Source: Rhizobium mesosinicum (GTDB taxonomy: Bacteria; Pseudomonadota; Alphaproteobacteria; Rhizobiales; Rhizobiaceae). Taken from it: 64,000 nucleotides of DNA. The notes under the pieces were generated by a model that ran no database searches, had not been told where the DNA came from, and was given only the letters and a program-made list of their open reading frames with translations. The translations under genes and the position numbers were made by a program. Shown piece by piece: positions 43,028 to 50,735 of the stretch. Position 1 is the first letter of the stretch; every line of letters starts with the position of its first letter. The stretch spans positions 186,001 to 250,000 of the forward strand of contig NZ_JAEUAK010000009.1 of NCBI RefSeq assembly GCF_019511345.1. The letters run 5' to 3'.

Positions 43028-43280
43028 CGTTGGTCTCCTTGGTCTTCTGCTGGATGGTGCCGGCCGCATGACCGGCATGGTCGTGACCGGAATGGCCGCC
43101 GTGACCGTGATGCATGAACAGGTGCATCAGCGGACATGCGAGGATCAGGAGCCAGGGCAGGATGCCGAGGACATGCACGCGATGCTCGTAGGCGATGAGC
43201 GCTAGAGCGATCGCGGCCGAGGCGATGAAGACGGTCCGGCTGTAGGTGCTCCAGGCCGACGGAGAATGATTGTCGTTCAT
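43020..43280 (-). CDS. DUF2933 small membrane protein
   Basis: An 86-residue protein with two membrane helices and the DUF2933 end: ACPLMHLFMHHGHGGHSGHDHAGHAAG, a histidine-rich tail that can bind metal. DUF2933 proteins are typical of copper and multicopper-oxidase clusters. Its stop overlaps the ICMT-like start by 8 bases. The ribosome site is weak (GAGG), so it may be translated by coupling. Confidence 0.88.
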   Translation of the reverse strand: MNDNHSPSAWSTYSRTVFIASAAIALALIAYEHRVHVLGILPWLLILACPLMHLFMHHGHGGHSGHDHAGHAAGTIQQKTKETNDV

Positions 43281-43335
43281 GAGGATGCCTCGTTCGGTTG
43301 AGTTCGGGAAAGGCTTCGCGGTCACTGAAACCGCG

Positions 43336-44817
43336 TCAGCCGATGCCGTCATATGTCACGTAGGCCATCATGCCAGACGCCATGTGGTAGAGGTGGTGGC
43401 AGTGCAACGGCCAGCGGCCGGGATTGTCGGCGTCGAAGGCCAGGACCACGCTTGCCATCGGCGGCACCAGCACGGTGTCCCGCACAGCGCCCGCGACCGG
43501 CGTCCCGTTGATGCCGACCACCTGGAAATGATGCCCGTGCAGGTGCATCGGATGCGCCATCATCGATGCGTTGGTGATGGCCACCTCGATCCGTTCGCCG
43601 CGCTTGACGACGAGACCGTCCGCGCCTTCGATGCCCCAGGTGTACGCAGCCATATCGCCCGTCAGCGAAAGCTCGAAGCGGCGGTCTGCCGCACGCGCCG
43701 CCGGCGGGTTGACCGGACGCAGCCGCTGTTCGAGATCGAGTCCGAGGACTGGCCCTTTCGCATGGCCCTCGATCGCAACCTTGCGAACGGCTGCGCCCAA
43801 AGTCGCAAGGACGATACCGGTCCGCTCCACCGCTCCCTCCCGAAGGGCAAGGATCGGAAACGCACCACCTTCCCTCGGCAGGCTCAGGCGAATGTCGACG
43901 CGCTGGCCCATGGAAACCGGGAAGGACGCCCCCGCGACCGGTTGCACGCCCTGCCCGTCGACAGCGACCAGTTCTCCCGAAAGGCTGCCCGTGTCGATCG
44001 TGAAGGCAGACGCCGTGGCGCCGTTGATGATCCGCAGGCGGACGCGGCCGCCCTTCTCGACGGTGACGATCTCGGGGTCATCGAGCGTACGGTCGTTGGC
44101 GAGATAGGCGTCGTATTCGATGTCGTTGAGGTCCATGGCCGCTATTCCCGGCATCGCCATGCCGGACATGTCACCGCCGGACATCGTATGCTGCATGCCG
44201 GCCATGCCCTGCATCGCGCCGTGCCCCATCGGCATGCCGGCGGACGCTGCGCTCCCCTTTAGCTTCGCCAGGAGTTCCCCCGCGGACGAAAATGAGAAGT
44301 CGTGCAACAGGACGACGACCTCCTGCTCATCCCGCTCCAGATCCTCCGCAGTCCGCACGATGAGAGGAGCGGCGAGCAGGTTCTGCTCCTGGAGCGTATG
44401 GGCGTGCATCCAGTGCGTGCCGCCCGCGCCGGCAGGAAATGTATAGCGCCGGGTCTCCGCCGGCTTCAGAAGAGCGACCGGATTGTCGGGCACGCCGTCG
44501 GCCGCCCATGGTGGCGTCAGACCATGCCAGTGGATCAAGGTCGGTTCGTCGATGACGCTCGACAGCGCGACGTTGAATTCGGCTCCGGCGTCCAGCGTCA
44601 GCCCCGGCCTTCCGTCGGGCTGGGCGAGGCCGAAGACGCGAGCGGATCTGCCCCTGACCTCGATGCTCCGGTAACCGATGGAGAGGGCGCGAGGCGCGCT
44701 CTGCATAGATGAAGATTTGGCGTCTTCAGCAAAGGCGCGGAAGGGACGGATGGTGGCCGATGTGCCCAGCGCTGCTGCGCCGACCATCAGGCCGTTGAGA
44801 AAGTCACGGCGGTTCAT
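43336..44817 (-). CDS. Multicopper oxidase (Tat-exported), second of two
   Basis: A 493-residue periplasmic oxidase with a Tat signal (NRRDFLNGLMVGAAALG). Copper motifs are IHWHG, THWMHAHT, HPMHLHGHHF and HCHHLYHMASGMM, and there is a methionine-rich loop (MPMGHGAMQGMAGMQHTMSGG) near residue 205 that may take up Cu(I). It differs in length and domain arrangement from the oxidase at 34249, so the two are separate types rather than a recent duplication. It lies in the operon controlled by the FNR-type box. Confidence 0.93.
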   Translation of the reverse strand: MNRRDFLNGLMVGAAALGTSATIRPFRAFAEDAKSSSMQSAPRALSIGYRSIEVRGRSARVFGLAQPDGRPGLTLDAGAEFNVALSSVIDEPTLIHWHGLTPPWAADGVPDNPVALLKPAETRRYTFPAGAGGTHWMHAHTLQEQNLLAAPLIVRTAEDLERDEQEVVVLLHDFSFSSAGELLAKLKGSAASAGMPMGHGAMQGMAGMQHTMSGGDMSGMAMPGIAAMDLNDIEYDAYLANDRTLDDPEIVTVEKGGRVRLRIINGATASAFTIDTGSLSGELVAVDGQGVQPVAGASFPVSMGQRVDIRLSLPREGGAFPILALREGAVERTGIVLATLGAAVRKVAIEGHAKGPVLGLDLEQRLRPVNPPAARAADRRFELSLTGDMAAYTWGIEGADGLVVKRGERIEVAITNASMMAHPMHLHGHHFQVVGINGTPVAGAVRDTVLVPPMASVVLAFDADNPGRWPLHCHHLYHMASGMMAYVTYDGIG

Positions 44818-44923
44818 CGTATTGATCCTTGCTTCAGGGTCGGGTTACCGACCATTGGTCTTGGGGATCCGGAACAGGCCCCGGAAACGACCGGATGCCG
44901 CGGCAGGGCGGCCTCCGCAATCA

Positions 44924-45298
44924 TCAGACCGGAAGACGGGGAGGACCCAGCATCGGCGCACGCGCCAGACCGCTGCCGGTCTGATCGGCCCATGCGAAGT
45001 GGAGAGAGGAATCCATGACTCCCGGAGCTTCCGCCCGATCTACGCCGAGCAGGACAAGACAGAAGCCGCACGGGACGGCGCAGCAGCTCTTGTGGCCGGG
45101 AGTATGAAGGCCGCCCCGCGGAGAGGCGTGGACGTCCTGCTGGATGGAGGGGTGTTCGATACCGGCATGCGCATGAACCGGGCGGTCATGGCACTGCATC
45201 GCCTCTACGCCTGCGGCCGGCATGAAGAGAAGCGCAAGCGCGACCAGGACGGTCAGCATTGCGTTCAACCATGCGAACCTGCGGTGGTCGGCGACCAT
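44924..45298 (-). CDS. Small Cys-rich exported protein (DUF2946-like)
   Basis: A 124-residue protein with a hydrophobic N-terminal segment (AMLTVLVALALLFMPAAG) and a histidine/cysteine region: MQCHDRPVHAHAGIEHP and KSCCAVPCGFCLVLLG. The pattern is reminiscent of DUF2946 and of CopL-type proteins, but that is judged by eye. It lies between the DUF5676 and multicopper-oxidase genes. GGAG lies nine bases before the ATG. Confidence 0.65.
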   Translation of the reverse strand: MVADHRRFAWLNAMLTVLVALALLFMPAAGVEAMQCHDRPVHAHAGIEHPSIQQDVHASPRGGLHTPGHKSCCAVPCGFCLVLLGVDRAEAPGVMDSSLHFAWADQTGSGLARAPMLGPPRLPV

Positions 45299-45320
45299 GT
45301 GAGCGGCTCCGTTCCCCTGA

Positions 45321-45626
45321 TCAGCCGAAACGTCGGCTGATGACGTTGAAGATAGCTCCGATCGATGCTCCCGCATAGGCACCGAAGACGATGCTTTGGA
45401 GAACTCCCAGCGCCAGGCTTCGCAGATCGAAGCCGGTCAGCCCCAGATAGAACTGCAGCCACGGCCGGTGCAGACCCCACTCAGGGGCGATGAAGCCGAG
45501 CAGCATGCAAAGCAGGAACGAAATGGTCGCAAAGACGGCGAGCGTCGTGCCAAGCACCGGAACGGAGACATGCGCCGGCGTTGCCGGAGATCCTTCGGAA
45601 TGGGCATGCAGGGTTACGTTCGCCAT
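45321..45626 (-). CDS. DUF5676-like small membrane protein
   Basis: A 101-residue protein with two or three membrane helices (FATISFLLCMLLGFIAPEW, and LGVLQSIVFGAYAGASIGAIFNV), of the DUF5676 type found in copper clusters. GGAGG lies eight bases before the ATG. It is the first gene of the minus-strand copper operon, about 75 bases downstream of a perfect FNR/FixK box. Confidence 0.8.
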   Translation of the reverse strand: MANVTLHAHSEGSPATPAHVSVPVLGTTLAVFATISFLLCMLLGFIAPEWGLHRPWLQFYLGLTGFDLRSLALGVLQSIVFGAYAGASIGAIFNVISRRFG

Positions 45627-45701
45627 TGAACAATCCTCCGCCAGGCTGCATAGGCAGCCACATTGACAGGCAAACATTGAACCTGCCGGTCGTGTTTTTC
45701 C

Positions 45702-45715
45702 TTGATTTAAATCAA
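45702..45715. promoter_or_regulatory. Perfect FNR/FixK-type box
   Basis: TTGATTTAAATCAA at 45702-45715 matches the TTGAT-N4-ATCAA consensus exactly and sits in the 16-bp palindrome CTTGATTTAAATCAAG. It lies 76 bases before the DUF5676 start; a class II promoter would place the -10 near 45674-45679. In rhizobia such boxes bind FixK or FnrN under low oxygen. Confidence 0.75.
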
Positions 45716-45886
45716 GAACGCGAAACATCGCCCGTTACTGCGTGAAGGTCGTCGCCCGGCGCCGTTTGTTGCCGGCCTGGCGTCGGCCGAAATAGCGACA
45801 GGCACGGCCCTTCCCATGTCCCTCGGCGGCTGGCCTTAAGGCTTTTCAACCGAGAATGTTAACCGTATCTTTTTTGAGCGCGTTGC

Positions 45887-46627
45887 TTAGGGCATCCGGC
45901 CCGTTGCAAGCGCGGCAGCCCATTCCGGCCGGCCATTCGCTGCTGCGAGCGCGGACATGGCCATGTTGTCGTATCGGACATTGCGGAATTGCGCCGTCCA
46001 TCCGCCGGCCGATTTTTCCAGCACTGCATAACTCGCCATCGCGTGGCCGGTTTCGACCTTGTGCGGATAGGGCTTGTCGTCGTCATAGGCCGGGGCGCCG
46101 ACGCTGCCGGGATTGACGATCAGGCGGTCGCCGGAAAGTGCTGCCATGCGCGGAATATGCGTGTGGCCGCAGAGGATCAACGGGCTGTCGACACCTTCCG
46201 CCAGCGCTTCGATCTCCGCCTGCGGCCTGAGCACCACGCTGCCATCGGCATCGGCCATATCCAGCCAGTAGAGGTTGTCATCCCCAGGGGTTGCGTGGCA
46301 GAGATAGACCTCGTCACGGTAGATCAGGTTGACCGGCAGCGACCGCAACCAGTCGAAATGGGCAGCACCTAGCTGCGCATAGGCGGCGGCGTCCGATATA
46401 TGCATTTCCTCCGGCGGTCCTTCGATCAGATAGCGGTCGTGATTGCCGCGCACGGTCGGAATGGAGAGCGATAGCAGCCGGTCCGCCACCCTGCCCGCCT
46501 CCAGCGGACCGCTGAAACAATCGCCGAGATTGACGATATCGATAATCCCCTGGGCAGCGATATCTGTCAGCACGGCGTCAAGTGCGGGGTAGTTTCCATG
46601 GATATCCGCGATGGCGGCAAAGCGCAT
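45887..46627 (-). CDS. Metallophosphoesterase
   Basis: A 246-residue calcineurin-like phosphoesterase with the full metal-site set: ADIHGN, NLGDCF, RGNHD, CHATPG and CGHTHIPR. Substrate unknown; relatives cleave phosphodiesters such as cAMP or UDP-sugars. It follows uraH after one base, so it is the last gene of the allantoin-degradation operon, though no link to purines is evident from its sequence. Confidence 0.88.
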   Translation of the reverse strand: MRFAAIADIHGNYPALDAVLTDIAAQGIIDIVNLGDCFSGPLEAGRVADRLLSLSIPTVRGNHDRYLIEGPPEEMHISDAAAYAQLGAAHFDWLRSLPVNLIYRDEVYLCHATPGDDNLYWLDMADADGSVVLRPQAEIEALAEGVDSPLILCGHTHIPRMAALSGDRLIVNPGSVGAPAYDDDKPYPHKVETGHAMASYAVLEKSAGGWTAQFRNVRYDNMAMSALAAANGRPEWAAALATGRMP

Positions 46628-46628
46628 G

Positions 46629-46985
46629 TCAGCTGCCGCGATAGGTGGAATAACCGTAGGGCGAGATCAGCAGCGGCACATGATAATGCGCCGACGTATC
46701 GGCAATGCCGAAGCGGATCGGCACGAGATCCAGGAAGGCCGGATGCGGCAGCGGCGTGCCGTTTGCCCTCAGGTAGTCGCCGGCGTGAAAAAGCAGTTCA
46801 TAGGTACCGGCGCGAAAGCTCTCGCCGATCAGGATCGGTCCGCCATCGACGCGGCCGTCGGCATTGGTCTCGACGGTCTTGATATGGTGGCGAAGCTCAC
46901 CCTCGATATGAAAGAGATCGATCCGCAGCCCCTGTGCCGGCTTGCCGAGAGCAGTATCGAGAACATGCGTGGTCAGTCCGGTCAT
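46629..46985 (-). CDS. uraH: 5-hydroxyisourate hydrolase
   Basis: A 118-residue transthyretin-related enzyme that hydrolyses 5-hydroxyisourate, the product of PuuD, to OHCU. Family markers are TTHVLDTALGKPA at the N-terminus, the HYHVPLLISP strand and the C-terminal YRGS tetrapeptide. It overlaps the start end of allA by four bases. It probably acts in the cytoplasm. Confidence 0.95.
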   Translation of the reverse strand: MTGLTTHVLDTALGKPAQGLRIDLFHIEGELRHHIKTVETNADGRVDGGPILIGESFRAGTYELLFHAGDYLRANGTPLPHPAFLDLVPIRFGIADTSAHYHVPLLISPYGYSTYRGS

Positions 46986-47482
46986 AGGCCTGGCTCTTTG
47001 ATGATAAAGGGTTCGTCGAAGAAGAATTCTTCCAGATTGCTGCCTGGCCCGTCACGGTCGACAACCAGAAAATCGCTCGGCGCTCCGAGCGCCATCAGCG
47101 GATGGTGCCAGACATTGCGGCGATAGTTCACGCCTTGATCGCCACGGGCGAGGAAGACCTGCGGACGGCCTGGACGTCCGCCTTCATCTTCCGACACGAC
47201 GACGAGAAAGGGCCGGCCTGATATCGGCGAGAAACTCTGGCTGCCGAAGGGGTGCCGCTCCATCATGCCGAGCTCATAGGGGAAAACGCGCGGCTGGCCG
47301 CGAAAGAGATTGACGATAACGCGCGCACCCTCACCCGCAGCTTCGGGCGCGGCGAGCGCATGAAAGCGCTCGGTATTGCCGCCGTTGATATGACGCATGG
47401 TTGCGGGATCGGCTTCGATGACCTCACCGAACGGTGCGAAGGCGGATTTGGTAAGCGGGTGGATTTCGAGATATTGGGACAC
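46982..47482 (-). CDS. allA: Ureidoglycolate lyase
   Basis: A 166-residue AllA-family enzyme that splits ureidoglycolate into glyoxylate and urea, the last step of the pathway here. The segments FAPFGEVIEAD, INGGNTERFHALA, VFLARGDQGVNYRRNVWHHP and FLVVDRDGPGSNLEE match the family. The start was placed at a GTG four bases after the HepT stop, giving a length close to that of E. coli AllA; an in-frame ATG upstream would run into the HepT gene. Translation is probably coupled to hepT. Confidence 0.9.
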   Translation of the reverse strand: MSQYLEIHPLTKSAFAPFGEVIEADPATMRHINGGNTERFHALAAPEAAGEGARVIVNLFRGQPRVFPYELGMMERHPFGSQSFSPISGRPFLVVVSEDEGGRPGRPQVFLARGDQGVNYRRNVWHHPLMALGAPSDFLVVDRDGPGSNLEEFFFDEPFIIKEPGL

Positions 47483-47486
47483 GATG

Positions 47487-47849
47487 TTACTCGCCCTGAA
47501 CGCGCCAGTGGCGAACATTTTCAAGTTGGGAAACCAGAGCCGGCAGGTCGGTCCGGACCGTCTGCCAGATGACGGGCAATTCTGCCCGATAGTAATCGTG
47601 AACGATTAAATTTCGCATGCCCTTGATCCGGGTCCACGGAATTTCCTGATGATCCTGGATAAAGCCTGGGTCGCCTGCCGAAATTCGGGCTGCCGCTTCG
47701 CCGACCAAGACTAGCGACATCGTCACGGCCAACTGAGTGCGGATATCATGGAGAAACTGTTCCTGGCTCATTCCCTCTGTCAGGTCGAAGGCCTGTTGCG
47801 CGGCCTCCTGCATGCGATCCACATGCTCAAGAAGACGTTCGCGACTCAT
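47487..47849 (-). CDS. hepT: HepT-type toxin (HEPN ribonuclease fold)
   Basis: A 120-residue HEPN (DUF86) protein. The active-site motif Rx4HxY is intact: R79, H84 and Y86 in MRNLIVHDYY. HepT toxins cleave or otherwise block RNA and are neutralised by their MNT partner, which in some systems adds AMP to the tyrosine of this motif. It overlaps the MNT gene by four bases (ATGA), and its stop lies four bases before the allA start. Confidence 0.92.
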   Translation of the reverse strand: MSRERLLEHVDRMQEAAQQAFDLTEGMSQEQFLHDIRTQLAVTMSLVLVGEAAARISAGDPGFIQDHQEIPWTRIKGMRNLIVHDYYRAELPVIWQTVRTDLPALVSQLENVRHWRVQGE

Positions 47850-48136
47850 ATGGCGGAGGCTTCCGACAGAACACGATGTTTGATGCGCTCCGGCAATCCA
47901 CCCGCAGTAACCAGATCCACCTTAACCCCCAGAATATCCTGCAATTCCTCCAGCAACCCGCCAAGATCGAACAGCGTCGTCCCTGGCAGCGCATCGACAA
48001 GAATATCCAGATCGCTATCCGGCCGATCCTCACCGCGCGCAACCGAGCCGAAGACACGCGGGTTCGCCGCGTTAAAGCGTTTGGTGGCTTCGCGGATCGC
48101 CTGCCTGTTCTTTTCCAATGCTTCCGACGGCCTCAT
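47846..48136 (-). CDS. mntA: MNT-type nucleotidyltransferase antitoxin
   Basis: A 96-residue minimal nucleotidyltransferase with the motif GSVARGEDRPDSDLD (G30, S31, D42, D44), the catalytic core used to AMPylate HepT. It forms a type VII toxin-antitoxin pair with the downstream HEPN protein. AGGAG lies ten bases before the ATG, and a good -10 (TATATT) lies just upstream, so the pair has its own promoter inside the purine operon. Confidence 0.92.
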   Translation of the reverse strand: MRPSEALEKNRQAIREATKRFNAANPRVFGSVARGEDRPDSDLDILVDALPGTTLFDLGGLLEELQDILGVKVDLVTAGGLPERIKHRVLSEASAI

Positions 48137-48160
48137 TGCGACATCACTCCTGATGCCGCA

Positions 48161-48188
48161 AATATAAGGGACGCGGCTGAAAGAGCAA
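48161..48188 (-). promoter_or_regulatory. Candidate promoter for mntA-hepT
   Basis: On the minus strand, TTGCTC (48188-48183) and TATATT (48166-48161) are 16 bases apart in the 57-base gap between alc and mntA. The -10 is close to consensus, the -35 only partly. It would also drive the downstream allA and uraH genes. Confidence 0.5.
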
Positions 48189-48193
48189 AGAAC

Positions 48194-49216
48194 TCAAGCC
48201 TTCACCCCAAAAAGCCTAAGACGCATCGTGCCGCCGTCCGGATGCATGGCATAGCGCACGTGTGTCACCGGGCCGATATCGGCAATCGTATCGCTGCCGT
48301 ATTCATGGATGTGGTCCATCTGCAGCTTGCTGCGCTGAAGGATTGGTTTCCAGTTTTCCGACGCAGCGATATCGGCTTCCGAAGGCGTATCGCCGAGATC
48401 AGGAAGATAGGCACCCAAGAGTTCGCAAGTGTCAGGGAAATTGCCCTTGTAAAAGGCCGTATCGACGATCACGCGCTTGATCGTGCCGGCATGGCCGAGC
48501 CGGATGATCGCCCAGTCGTGACCGGGACCGCGGCGGCGCTTGGTTTCCCAGCCGTCGCCCATGTTGATGCCGCGGCCGGGGCCGAGCATCTTGTCGGGAT
48601 GGCCGTAATGCGCATCCGACCAGGCGAGCGATTTGGCGCCGTTGAAGATATAGGCAAGATCGACTTCCTCGCCGGCGCCGACCTTCGACCAATCGAAATA
48701 GGCCGAACCATAGACGCGCAGACGTGCAACGCCGCCATCCGGATAGATATGCAGGCGCAGATGCGTCCAGATCTTCTGCTTGTCGGCATTCTCGAAGAAG
48801 TGGTGGGCGCTAGGGCCGAGCGGCGATTTCGGCAGGATTTCGGTCCACGCGGTCTCGTCAGTCGGATCGCCGCTTTCGACAAAGGCAGCCTCGATCGAGC
48901 AATGCGGCGGATAATTGCCGGTGAAATAGCTGGTATCGACGTCGAAGCCGAAGATGCGGCCCGGCATGGCGAGCCTGACGATTGCCCAGTCATGGCCGGG
49001 CACACGCTTGCGGCGGCTTTCCCAGCCGTCCATGTACTTGCCGTTATCGTCGTAGAGATCCGGATCGAAGCTTGCCGGCACATCCTGCAGCATGCGCTCC
49101 AGCGGCGCGAAGAATTCGTCCGTGGCATAAAGCCCCTTGGCGCCGAGGCGGGCAGAAGCGAGGTTGATTGCGCCATTGGCGAAGGCTGGCAGGCTGGTAT
49201 CAGGGGTATCGATCAT
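48194..49216 (-). CDS. alc: Allantoicase
   Basis: A 340-residue enzyme that hydrolyses allantoate to ureidoglycolate and urea. It contains two allantoicase repeats, each with the signature DGWExxRxRxPGHDWAIxRL (about residues 63 and 222). FNGAKSLAWSDAHYGHPDKML links the two. It follows uraD directly, with no gap between stop and start. It acts after PuuE and before AllA. Confidence 0.95.
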   Translation of the reverse strand: MIDTPDTSLPAFANGAINLASARLGAKGLYATDEFFAPLERMLQDVPASFDPDLYDDNGKYMDGWESRRKRVPGHDWAIVRLAMPGRIFGFDVDTSYFTGNYPPHCSIEAAFVESGDPTDETAWTEILPKSPLGPSAHHFFENADKQKIWTHLRLHIYPDGGVARLRVYGSAYFDWSKVGAGEEVDLAYIFNGAKSLAWSDAHYGHPDKMLGPGRGINMGDGWETKRRRGPGHDWAIIRLGHAGTIKRVIVDTAFYKGNFPDTCELLGAYLPDLGDTPSEADIAASENWKPILQRSKLQMDHIHEYGSDTIADIGPVTHVRYAMHPDGGTMRLRLFGVKA

Positions 49217-49714
49217 TCAGGTCTCCGGAAGCATGGATGTCAGGCGCAGCAGCGCGATCTTTTCGACCTGCGCTGCCGCGGTCACGAATTCTTCGTCACG
49301 GCTGTTGCCGATCCGCTTTTCGAAAGCGGCGAGAATGTCGTTCTTGTTCAGCCCTTTCACCGCGATGATGAAGGGAAAGCCGAATTTCTGCATATAGGCG
49401 GAATTGAGCTCGGTGAAGCGCGCATGTTCTTCAGGACTCAACCTGTCGAGCCCGGCGCCCGCCTGTTCCTTTTTGCTGTCTTCGGTCAGCTCGCCCGCAA
49501 GAGCCAGCCGCCCGGCAAGATCGGGATGGGCGCGCAAGACGCCAAGACGCTCCTCCTTGCTCGCCGCACGAAAAATGGCGACGAGCTCCGTATGCACGCG
49601 ATCCACGGTCAGCTTGTCGCCGACGAAACCGTCGTCATAGGCGCGCTCGGCGATAAACGGCGAATGCTCGAACACCCCGCCGAAACGGGATACAAATTCA
49701 TCACGCGAAATCAT
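49217..49714 (-). CDS. uraD: OHCU decarboxylase
   Basis: A 165-residue enzyme that turns OHCU, the product of UraH, into S-allantoin. The conserved FGGVFEHSPFIAERAY, LRAHPDLAG and FGFPFIIAVKGL segments, including the catalytic histidine in AHPDLAG, are present. Its start overlaps the puuE stop by one base, so it is coupled to puuE. Confidence 0.94.
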   Translation of the reverse strand: MISRDEFVSRFGGVFEHSPFIAERAYDDGFVGDKLTVDRVHTELVAIFRAASKEERLGVLRAHPDLAGRLALAGELTEDSKKEQAGAGLDRLSPEEHARFTELNSAYMQKFGFPFIIAVKGLNKNDILAAFEKRIGNSRDEEFVTAAAQVEKIALLRLTSMLPET

Positions 49715-50637
49715 CAGACTGTTTCCGGCTTGTGGTTCGCATGCCAGTGCTGCGCAATCTCGATCCGGCGCGGAATCCAGACCTTGTCATGCTTCAGCAC
49801 ATATTCCATGAAGCGCTTGAGCGACGCTGCGCGTCCGGGCCGGCCGACGAGACGGCAATGCAGGCCGACGGACATCATCTTCGGTCTGCCTTCCTTACCT
49901 TCTTCGTAGAGCGTATCGAAGGCGTCCTTGAGGTAGGTGAAGAACTGGTCGCCGGAATTGAAGCCCTGCGGCGTGGCGAAACGCATGTCGTTGGTTTCGA
50001 GCGTGTAGGGGATGATGAGGAAGGGATTTTCGTCGATGCCCTTCACCCAATAGGGCAGATCGTCGGCATAAGAATCCGACGAATAAAGGAAACCGCCCTC
50101 CTCCTGCACCAGCCGCAGCGTATTGTCAGAAGGCTTGCCCTGGTACATGCCATAGGGCCGCTCACCCGTCAGCTCGGTATGCAGGCGCACGGCTTCAAGT
50201 ATGTGCTTGCGCTCGAGATCTTCAGGGAAATCCTTGTATTCCAGCCAGCGATAGCCGTGACTGGCAATCTCCCAGCCGGCCTCCTTCATGGCGGCGACCG
50301 CTTCCGGATTGCGGGCCATGGCAAGCGTCACCCCATAGACGGTCGCCTGAACCTTGAGGTCGGTGAAAAGACGCCAGAGCCGCCAAAAGCCGGCACGGGA
50401 GCCGTATTCGTAGATCGACTCCATGTTGAGATTGCGCTGGTTCGGCCAGGGCTGTGCTCCGACGATTTCCGACAGCAGGTTTTCCGAAGCCGGATCGCCA
50501 TCGAGGATCGAGCTCTCGCCACCCTCCTCGTAATTGATGACGAACTGCACTGCGACGCGCGCCTCGCCCGGCCACTTCGGATCGGGTGTATTGCGCCCGT
50601 AGCCGACGAGATTGCGCGGATAGGTCTCGGATACCAT
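49714..50637 (-). CDS. puuE: Allantoinase PuuE (polysaccharide-deacetylase fold)
   Basis: A 307-residue allantoinase of the metal-independent PuuE type, which opens allantoin to allantoate. The N-terminal YPRNLVGYGRNTPDPKWPGEARVAVQFV, NYEEGGESS and IASHGYRWLEY segments are diagnostic. AAAAGGTGA precedes the ATG. It is the first gene of the minus-strand operon puuE-uraD-alc-mntA-hepT-allA-uraH. Confidence 0.95.
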   Translation of the reverse strand: MVSETYPRNLVGYGRNTPDPKWPGEARVAVQFVINYEEGGESSILDGDPASENLLSEIVGAQPWPNQRNLNMESIYEYGSRAGFWRLWRLFTDLKVQATVYGVTLAMARNPEAVAAMKEAGWEIASHGYRWLEYKDFPEDLERKHILEAVRLHTELTGERPYGMYQGKPSDNTLRLVQEEGGFLYSSDSYADDLPYWVKGIDENPFLIIPYTLETNDMRFATPQGFNSGDQFFTYLKDAFDTLYEEGKEGRPKMMSVGLHCRLVGRPGRAASLKRFMEYVLKHDKVWIPRRIEIAQHWHANHKPETV

Positions 50638-50735
50638 CAAATCACCTTTTGAAAAGACAGGTGAAACGGTAGCATCCGTGCGCGGAAAGTCGAGGCGTAA
50701 AAGTGCGTATCTGACCTTCGGCCGAGATGCGAGCC

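Noticed and set aside
29018..45626. Integrative element or genomic island with integrase and att sites
   Set aside because: I found no integrase, tRNA or flanking direct repeat at the borders; insertion is inferred only from split pathway genes.
47876..49909. Long open frame on the plus strand opposite mntA, alc and uraD
   Set aside because: It crosses three well-supported genes on the minus strand and shows no family motif.
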